This document shows, one piece after another, positions 7,001 to 11,149 of a stretch of 11,149 nt of DNA. The stretch spans positions 1 to 11,149 of the forward strand of contig JAZFYD010000124.1 of the NCBI GenBank assembly GCA_036443405.1. Direction: 5' to 3'. Made by a program: the position numbers and the translations under genes. How positions within the stretch are numbered: position 1 is the stretch's first letter; each line of letters starts with the position of its first letter. The notes under the pieces were generated by a model. The model was not told the DNA's origin. It saw only the letters and a program-made list of their open reading frames with translations, and ran no database searches. Source of the stretch: JAZFYD01 sp036443405. GTDB taxonomy: Bacteria > Planctomycetota > PLA2.

Positions 7001-8972
7001 ACACGCTCAGCAGGAGATCCGATCGGGCGCGCTGCCGGTTGGCGTCGCCGTGGTTCGAAACCGATCCGTCGAAATCGTCCTCCTGACTGATGGTGAGGCG
7101 ATGAAAGCCGCGGTCCATCGTGGAACCCGAGATGTTTCCGTTCGTGATGCTCTCGATGTCGCCATCGAGCGTCAGGAAGTTCGGAAGGCCGAGCGCCGGA
7201 TCCGAAGGCGGCGGTGAGCCGTGGCTCGTGTCCTTTCGAAAACTCGATCCCCACGAGTAGTTGCGTGCCGGGTCGGAGGGATAGATTCCGACAAAGGTCA
7301 CCGGATCGGGGACCAGGTTTGGGACACCACCGACTCCGTCGAGGGCATCGCCGGGGTACCCGACGCCGTCCACGCCCGGGGCGAGGCAGGTGTTGGTGAG
7401 CGACGGCGCGGTCGGCGCCGCGAAACGAACCTGGTAGGTGCGATGAAGCCCGCGTTTGCCCGTGATCGGATGCAGGCCTTGCGACTCGCCCTGGTTGCTC
7501 GTCGTGTCGAACAGCCCATCCTGGCCGTCCTGGGTTGGATTCATGACCGCCGCCGAAACGCGAACGCTCAACTCGACGACTTCCAGGCCCTGCGCGCTGA
7601 CGCGCGGCACGCCGAGGAACTGGCCAAGCGTCGCGTCGAACCCGAGACCCACCGTCGTCCGGTCCACATCGCCCTGGCCGTTCGGAGTGATCTCGAAGTC
7701 CGCCACCCCGTCGACGTGCTCGAGTTCAAACTGAAGCGGAGGAACGCCGCCGCTGGCCGCGACGAACTCGTTGTAGTCAATACCCGCTTGGCCATCGGGC
7801 AGGAAGATCGTACCGATACGGATGTCGGGGATCTTCACATGGACGATGTAGGCGCGCCTGTCGATCTGGTCGTCGAACCGGCTGCTCGTACCATCGGTAT
7901 CGATCGCCTCGACGATGATGTGATAGCGCAGCGTGGTCACGCTCGTCGGAGGAAGTTGGAACACATTGGCGTATTGACCGATTCCGAACGGATACTTTCT
8001 CCGCGGCGCCGAACCGACATCGCTCGGCTGCGTCGTTACATACGCCGGCGAGAAGTAGTCCGAGAACTGAACGAGGCGGCCGGGAATCAGCAGGTTGTCC
8101 CCGCCGGAGAGTCCGAGTGTGTCGGCGAAGTCACGGCGCGAGCTCAAGGGGGCGCCGCCATCGGACACGGACGCCTGGAACCACTCGGCGTCGAGCGGAC
8201 TGATCGTGCCGACCGGCCCACGCGGTGACTGGAATCCGCCGACCTGGACGTTGCGGTCGCCGGCCGTCGCGACGAACCAGCCGCCATCGGCGGTATTGGG
8301 ATCGAACTTGTTCCCGTTGAGGCCAGACTCGTCGGTGTCCTGGCTCGCATCCGCGACCGAGTCATCGAACACGGAGAGCTCGAGCTCGCGCGGCAAGTAG
8401 ATGTTGAGTTCGTTTTGACCGGAACCGCCGGCCACCAGGAACGCAAAACTGAAAAACGCCTGCGCGTTCTGCGGGTTGACGAAGTCGATGGACTCCGGAA
8501 ACGCGAGGACCTTCGGGTCCGTCGTGCCCTCGGCCGCGGTGGGCGTCAGGATCGCCACCGAACCGTCGCCGATCCGCAGGTCGAATTCCTGAACCGCCGC
8601 GAGCGCGGGATCCGAGGACGTGGACACGGCGCGAACGAAGAAGTTGAAGTCGCCGGCTTCGCGTGGGAAGCCCACGACCATCGCGCGGCCCGTTGCGACG
8701 CCGCTTGCGTCCGTTTCGGGCAGCAATCGAAGCCCGTCGGGCAAGACGCCGTTCTCGACCTCGAACCGGTCGGGCAACGGAGCGTCGCCCGTCGCCACGA
8801 AGCTCAGAACCTGCTCGTAGAGCTGTCCCGTGCCTCCCGCCGGCAGCGCGTCCGTCTCGAAGAAGATGGCGGCCGTCTCGGTGTTCGTCGCCGGCCCATT
8901 GCCGGTGCAACCGGAGAGCATCACCCCCATGACGCCAACGGCCAGAAACCATGCCCGATTGTGTGTACGCAT
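4053..8972 (-). CDS. Giant secreted lipoprotein with putative Ig-like repeats and beta-propeller-like C-terminal half
   Basis: This 1639-residue protein starts at ATG 8972, behind GGAGG. A longer frame to 9026 only adds residues ahead of the signal peptide. Residues 1-22 form a lipoprotein signal (positive N-terminus, hydrophobic core, lipobox LSGC with Cys22). The mature protein should therefore be lipid-anchored in the periplasm or outer membrane; Thr at +2 gives no inner-membrane retention signal. Residues 44-118 resemble a putative Ig (He_PIG) repeat, with AGGTGQLYEQ, NGVLPDGLRL and the terminal FNFFVRAVS. Residues 388-476 look like a second, more diverged copy. The C-terminal half carries propeller-like SxDG strands: SADGLWGATAM (918-928), SPDGRFVAVVRD (1166-1177), SHNGNFLYYVSD (1378-1389) and SADGDVLIAQRS (1509-1520). 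An Asp/Asn-rich stretch lies at 203-231. No enzyme active site or sorting tail is visible. Surface binding or adhesion is the likeliest role, but the ligand is unknown. It appears monocistronic. Confidence 0.88.
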   Translation of the reverse strand: MRTHNRAWFLAVGVMGVMLSGCTGNGPATNTETAAIFFETDALPAGGTGQLYEQVLSFVATGDAPLPDRFEVENGVLPDGLRLLPETDASGVATGRAMVVGFPREAGDFNFFVRAVSTSSDPALAAVQEFDLRIGDGSVAILTPTAAEGTTDPKVLAFPESIDFVNPQNAQAFFSFAFLVAGGSGQNELNIYLPRELELSVFDDSVADASQDTDESGLNGNKFDPNTADGGWFVATAGDRNVQVGGFQSPRGPVGTISPLDAEWFQASVSDGGAPLSSRRDFADTLGLSGGDNLLIPGRLVQFSDYFSPAYVTTQPSDVGSAPRRKYPFGIGQYANVFQLPPTSVTTLRYHIIVEAIDTDGTSSRFDDQIDRRAYIVHVKIPDIRIGTIFLPDGQAGIDYNEFVAASGGVPPLQFELEHVDGVADFEITPNGQGDVDRTTVGLGFDATLGQFLGVPRVSAQGLEVVELSVRVSAAVMNPTQDGQDGLFDTTSNQGESQGLHPITGKRGLHRTYQVRFAAPTAPSLTNTCLAPGVDGVGYPGDALDGVGGVPNLVPDPVTFVGIYPSDPARNYSWGSSFRKDTSHGSPPPSDPALGLPNFLTLDGDIESITNGNISGSTMDRGFHRLTISQEDDFDGSVSNHGDANRQRARSDLLLSVSPDDVRYIRGVSATEAAGGEPSGLASPSTQMGDPRNVPLAMAGGLFRGRTGSPPELYTSLPPAWDILPVMLAHGGDDEHLDKSRPSISGFWPAESNSELNWNPNADRAWAHLQQEFTWVQLQSQRRVFLWGETEVVQFNEGSTVGQGAHRYQEFRDDGQRGILMVDPISGDFWVPAILDRSPGHGTQFGAEVVVDNNGTDGGGRLSLGYWRKDRNGVNDSRPDRAALSVGLGTYIEGFQNTTGNSWHRHSMGRTAISVAMSADGLWGATAMPGGDSQKILLWRTDKEPIPDAILEQDFAVGLTGRDADGDPLPNSSVILNIGGEDAGETTLSNDQHHLLPDSLCFVDGGLLFLNETQFDHVFGVSLVDGHLSSIEVEESDPDTGFYVPDQDYMRGAVATSSFAVQFAFSGDEPEPGTTGPDTVAFVAGSNRMVRALDDLPGRPRSGYVNKGNSAKRLYVMNLDPDDEVGLDLGDGAELIDRSEADPDVLGGDLLTPGRMGEELDFLKMSPDGRFVAVVRDLSARNSWQNIEPTFATPSSSTNTAWHANLDLLVFATDPEDDLDAARTGVQHALFLGTNRYGTGNPGGLPTGASGRNHLNGFYRRIWGLTFGSNRDPDGERSLIFNYSGETVNNSRSPMGSGWAVNWGGVNHSSAITVPMGTGHVNLRFEILDDEGSPNSFTSPTLDNTLEDIENVGNVGPTSRPYAGTGASVQQFWSMFKSHNGNFLYYVSDPEPGRNFMVGYNISGETINGHEPYEAFVPHADNVGFEQIDVNAFNYESRFYAVPGGVDAPGGDDGAGLVFFVASAPSATATSATDLEVYVFDADRGGDAVVLTSGVTPGGTNAINHLHVSADGDVLIAQRSATGSNSRTSRASLNGNSDLIAITNVHDALAGDVPISVVVSEGASHGATVALVGQGTANGPRAVVFSSADSGDNRTWDDRTLKLGLLQPGCEPVTLDPTRSFYGILSAHRVVSDNPTTSD

Positions 8973-8981
8973 CAACGTGGT

Positions 8982-8986
8982 CCTCC
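8982..8986 (-). promoter_or_regulatory. Shine-Dalgarno GGAGG setting the lipoprotein start
   Basis: On the minus strand GGAGG(A) lies nine bases before the ATG at 8972, directly ahead of the lipoprotein signal peptide. This supports 8972 over the upstream in-frame ATG at 9026, which would put 18 non-signal-like residues before the signal sequence. Confidence 0.7.
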
Positions 8987-9208
8987 GTCCGCACGGTGAC
9001 GACGCCGTCTCGGGCGACGCCGCCACCGGACGCGGAACGCAACGCGTACCGCCCCCACGGACACATCCCAGTCACTCTCTTGCCACGGTGCACATACACC
9101 ACGGCCAACTCTCGGTTCGGGTGTTTGCGTCTTCGTTTCCTGAGCGACGCTGTGGTGCGCGACGCTCTCAAAGCCCAAGAGCGAGACTAGCTCAATCCGT
9201 TTCGACAG

Positions 9209-9252
9209 ACGTAAAAACGAACGTGCTACGCGTAAAAAGCTCGCCGCACGTT
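9209..9252 (-). terminator. Candidate terminator: 7-bp inverted repeat followed by a T-run on the minus strand
   Basis: Read on the minus strand, AACGTGC (9252-9246) and GCACGTT (9226-9220) form a perfect 7-bp stem across a 19-base loop. CG and TTTTT (9217-9213) follow directly. Stem plus T-run is the layout of an intrinsic terminator and could end the E1 transcript about 200 bases after its stop. The long loop and the distance weaken the case, and the same bases could instead be an operator for the lipoprotein gene. Confidence 0.35.
9210..9238. repeat. Pair of CGTAAAAA direct repeats spaced by 21 bases
   Basis: CGTAAAAA occurs at 9210-9217 and 9231-9238, start-to-start 21 bases, which is two helical turns. 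This lies about 240 bases upstream of the lipoprotein start, in a region that is otherwise GC-rich. The spacing suits a dimeric DNA-binding protein contacting one face of the helix, but two copies of an 8-mer may be chance. Confidence 0.3.
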
Positions 9253-9449
9253 TAGCGACGCAACTGTGCGTTTCGGATCAACGCGCGAGCGTGAACCTCG
9301 GCGCCGGCCTCGGCCCCATGCGTCGTCCGTCGCCGCTCGGTCCCCCGACCACTCCCTCTCGTCGCCTTCACTCCGACGCAACACACACGACGAAGTGGAA
9401 CGAGGTCAAAGACGCGAGGCACAACGCATGAGGCCGAGGCCTACGGAGG

Positions 9450-11149
9450 TCAATACGCGGCGAGGCGTTCGATGGCGTCCACGACACGCGCTGCGTTCAA
9501 CTGCATCGCGGATTCAAGTCCTTTGTGGAACGGAGTCGGAACGTAGTCTTGCCCGACACGCTCGACCGGCGCGTCGAGTTGCTCGAAACAACTCCGCGCG
9601 ACAAACGCCGCGATCTCGCCGCCGAAACCACCGAACACCTTGTCCTCGTGCACGACGGCAACACGACCGGTACGCGCGACGGTGGCGCGGATGCCATCTT
9701 CGTCCAGCGGATTGAGCGACCGCAGGTCGAAGACATCGACCGAGATGCCACGCTCCGCGACCTGTTCCGCGGCCTTGAGTGCGTCATGCACACCCGTGCC
9801 GTAGGTGATCACGGAGACATCGCTTCCGCTGCGCCGGGTTCGGCCCTTGCCGAACGGCACCACGAAATCCTCGGCCACCGGACCACGCGTCGCCGGCTGG
9901 TTGTAGAGGTACTTCGGCTCAAGGTAGATGGTCACTCCACCGCTGCGCATCGCCGTGCGCAACAGACCGGCCGCGTCGTCCGCGAACGCCGGGGTCACGA
10001 CGCGAAGACCCGGAAGCGTGGCGAACACACTCTCGAGGTTCTGGCTGTGGTACAGCCCGCCGCCGATGTTGCCGCCGGACGCCAAACGAACGACGACGTT
10101 GGCCGAGCACTGGCCGTTGCTCCGGTAATACAGGTGGCTCAGCTCGACGATCTGGTCGAACCCGGGCCAGATGTAATCCGCAAACTCCGCACCCTCGATG
10201 ACGACACGGATGTCGTCGCGAAAACGCGAAAAACCGTACGCGGTGCCGACGATGTAGTTCTCGGCGATCGGCGCGTTGAACACGCGCTCGGGGCCGAACT
10301 CCGCCTGCATCCCGTCGGACACTTTGAAGATGCCCTCTTTCTTGCCGCTCGCGATGTCCTGCCCCCACAGGTAGGTGTCGGGATTGCGGCGGAATTCCGT
10401 GCGCAACGCCTGGTTGATGCCTTGGCGCATCGTGCACGTCTCCCCCTCGTCGGTCCGGGGAAGACCCTCGGGGTTCTCCGCGGCGGGATACGCGTCGGGC
10501 AGCAGATGATCCAGCACCGTCGCGTGATCCGGCCCCGGCGCGGCAACGCCGCGCTCCACCGCGTCGTCGAATGCGGTCTTTGCTTCCGCCTCGAGTTCGA
10601 CCAACCGGGACTCGGTGAGGTGTCCCTGCTCGAGCAACCAGGTCCGAAACAGCGGCAGGGGATCGTGGCTCTTGGCTTTCTCGAGTTCGGCGGGCGAACG
10701 GTACAGGGTGTGATCGTCGCTGTTGCTGTGCGGGCCAATGCGAGCGCACGCTGCGTGAACGATGGCGCAGCCGCTGCCTGTCTTGACAAAATCGACCGCG
10801 CGCTCCATCGCCGCGAAACAACCGGCCACCGAGCGGCCGTCGCACTTCTCGATCCGGAGGTTCCCGAGCCCGCGGAAGTTGTCCGCGGCGATTTCGTTCG
10901 CGCTCTGTTCGTGCTTGGGCACGGCGATGCCGTAGCCGTTGTCCTGGATCACGAACACGACCGGGAGCTTCTCGCGCGAAGCGCCGTTGATCGCCTCGTA
11001 CACATACCCCTCGCTGCACGAGGACTCGCCGAAGCTCGCGAACACGACCGAGTCGGCGCCATAGCGCTTCACGGCACGCGCCAATCCGGCCGCGTGCTGC
11101 GCGTGGTTCGAGACGCAGCTCGACACGTTTTCGATCTGCAACTCGGGCT
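9450..11149 (-). CDS. Fused alpha-beta E1 subunit of a 2-oxoacid dehydrogenase complex (N-terminus outside window)
   Basis: The visible 565 residues belong to a thiamine-diphosphate enzyme that decarboxylates a 2-oxoacid (branched-chain 2-oxoacid or pyruvate) and passes the acyl group to the E2 lipoyl domain. The frame runs off the right edge; the first Leu at 11141 (TTG) is internal, not a start. Numbering from that Leu, residues 1 to about 200 are E1-alpha, with NHAQHAAGLA, SEGYVYEAIN, KLPVVFVIQDNGYGIAVP and HSNSDDHTLYR. After a linker at about 200-236, residues 237-563 are E1-beta, with MRQGINQALR, RVFNAPIAEN (Glu294, expected to contact the cofactor), the YHSQ motif with His365, and LEPKYLYN. 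Separate alpha and beta genes are more common, but fused forms exist. About 100-150 residues should be missing, judging from E1-alpha length. The thiamine motif reads GES...DN instead of GDG...NN. Substrate choice cannot be settled from this fragment. Confidence 0.9.
   Translation of the reverse strand, partial: PELQIENVSSCVSNHAQHAAGLARAVKRYGADSVVFASFGESSCSEGYVYEAINGASREKLPVVFVIQDNGYGIAVPKHEQSANEIAADNFRGLGNLRIEKCDGRSVAGCFAAMERAVDFVKTGSGCAIVHAACARIGPHSNSDDHTLYRSPAELEKAKSHDPLPLFRTWLLEQGHLTESRLVELEAEAKTAFDDAVERGVAAPGPDHATVLDHLLPDAYPAAENPEGLPRTDEGETCTMRQGINQALRTEFRRNPDTYLWGQDIASGKKEGIFKVSDGMQAEFGPERVFNAPIAENYIVGTAYGFSRFRDDIRVVIEGAEFADYIWPGFDQIVELSHLYYRSNGQCSANVVVRLASGGNIGGGLYHSQNLESVFATLPGLRVVTPAFADDAAGLLRTAMRSGGVTIYLEPKYLYNQPATRGPVAEDFVVPFGKGRTRRSGSDVSVITYGTGVHDALKAAEQVAERGISVDVFDLRSLNPLDEDGIRATVARTGRVAVVHEDKVFGGFGGEIAAFVARSCFEQLDAPVERVGQDYVPTPFHKGLESAMQLNAARVVDAIERLAAY

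Larger units (their letters stand above)
8973..9449. other. Intergenic region between the E1 gene and the lipoprotein gene
   Basis: About 480 bases separate the stop of the E1 gene from the start of the lipoprotein gene, both on the minus strand. Open frames here encode Arg-rich, low-complexity products and are not credible. The gap contains an inverted repeat with a downstream T-run near 9210-9252, a pair of CGTAAAAA direct repeats and the palindrome TACGCGTA (9227-9234). It should hold the lipoprotein promoter and the end of the E1 transcript. I found no convincing consensus promoter on the minus strand. Confidence 0.5.

Noticed and set aside
7221..8228. 335-residue plus-strand frame opposite the lipoprotein
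   Set aside because: Same reason: antisense shadow, Arg-rich, no supporting start signal.
9266..9715. 149-residue plus-strand frame running from the gap into the E1 gene
   Set aside because: Extremely Arg-rich, and its second half lies antisense to the conserved E1-beta C-terminus.
9919..11019. 366-residue minus-strand frame within the E1 gene
   Set aside because: Out-of-frame shadow of the E1 gene, dominated by Arg and Gly; the in-frame E1 product shows clear homology throughout.

Overview
The window is GC-rich, about 11 kb of ordinary bacterial chromosome. The gene content suggests Planctomycetota or a similar lineage such as Acidobacteriota. Three things point there: an ECF sigma factor of the 'LVHEAYL / RWILVDHARA' type coupled to a Hanks-type kinase, a kinase carrying a formylglycine-generating-enzyme-like tail, and a very large lipoprotein with putative Ig-type repeats. 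The taxon is an inference; no marker gene is present.

Plus strand, left part: the last 36 codons of an unidentified gene (ending at 113) are followed by about 550 bases with no convincing gene. Next come an ECF sigma factor (663-1220) and a 719-residue transmembrane Ser/Thr kinase (1217-3376). These two share an ATGA start/stop overlap, so they form one translationally coupled signalling unit. A 160-residue protein of unknown function follows at 3483-3965. A 9-bp and a 6-bp hairpin lie between this gene and the convergent gene on the other strand and probably end transcription from one or both sides.

Minus strand, right part: 4053-8972 encodes a 1639-residue lipoprotein with a clear lipobox, Ig-like repeats in the N-terminal third and propeller-like SxDG repeats in the C-terminal half. 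A roughly 480-base gap (8973-9449) holds its Shine-Dalgarno sequence, an inverted repeat and a pair of direct repeats. At the right edge, 9450 to beyond 11149, is a fused alpha-beta E1 subunit of a 2-oxoacid dehydrogenase complex (branched-chain or pyruvate type). Its N-terminus lies outside the window.

The likely working link is between the sigma factor and the kinase. The kinase would sense something through its extracytoplasmic domains and control the sigma factor, possibly by phosphorylation; no anti-sigma factor is visible. The lipoprotein and the E1 enzyme appear unrelated to this unit. I see no mobile element, CRISPR array, tRNA or rRNA. Large antisense open frames opposite the kinase, lipoprotein and E1 genes are composition artefacts of the GC-rich coding strand.
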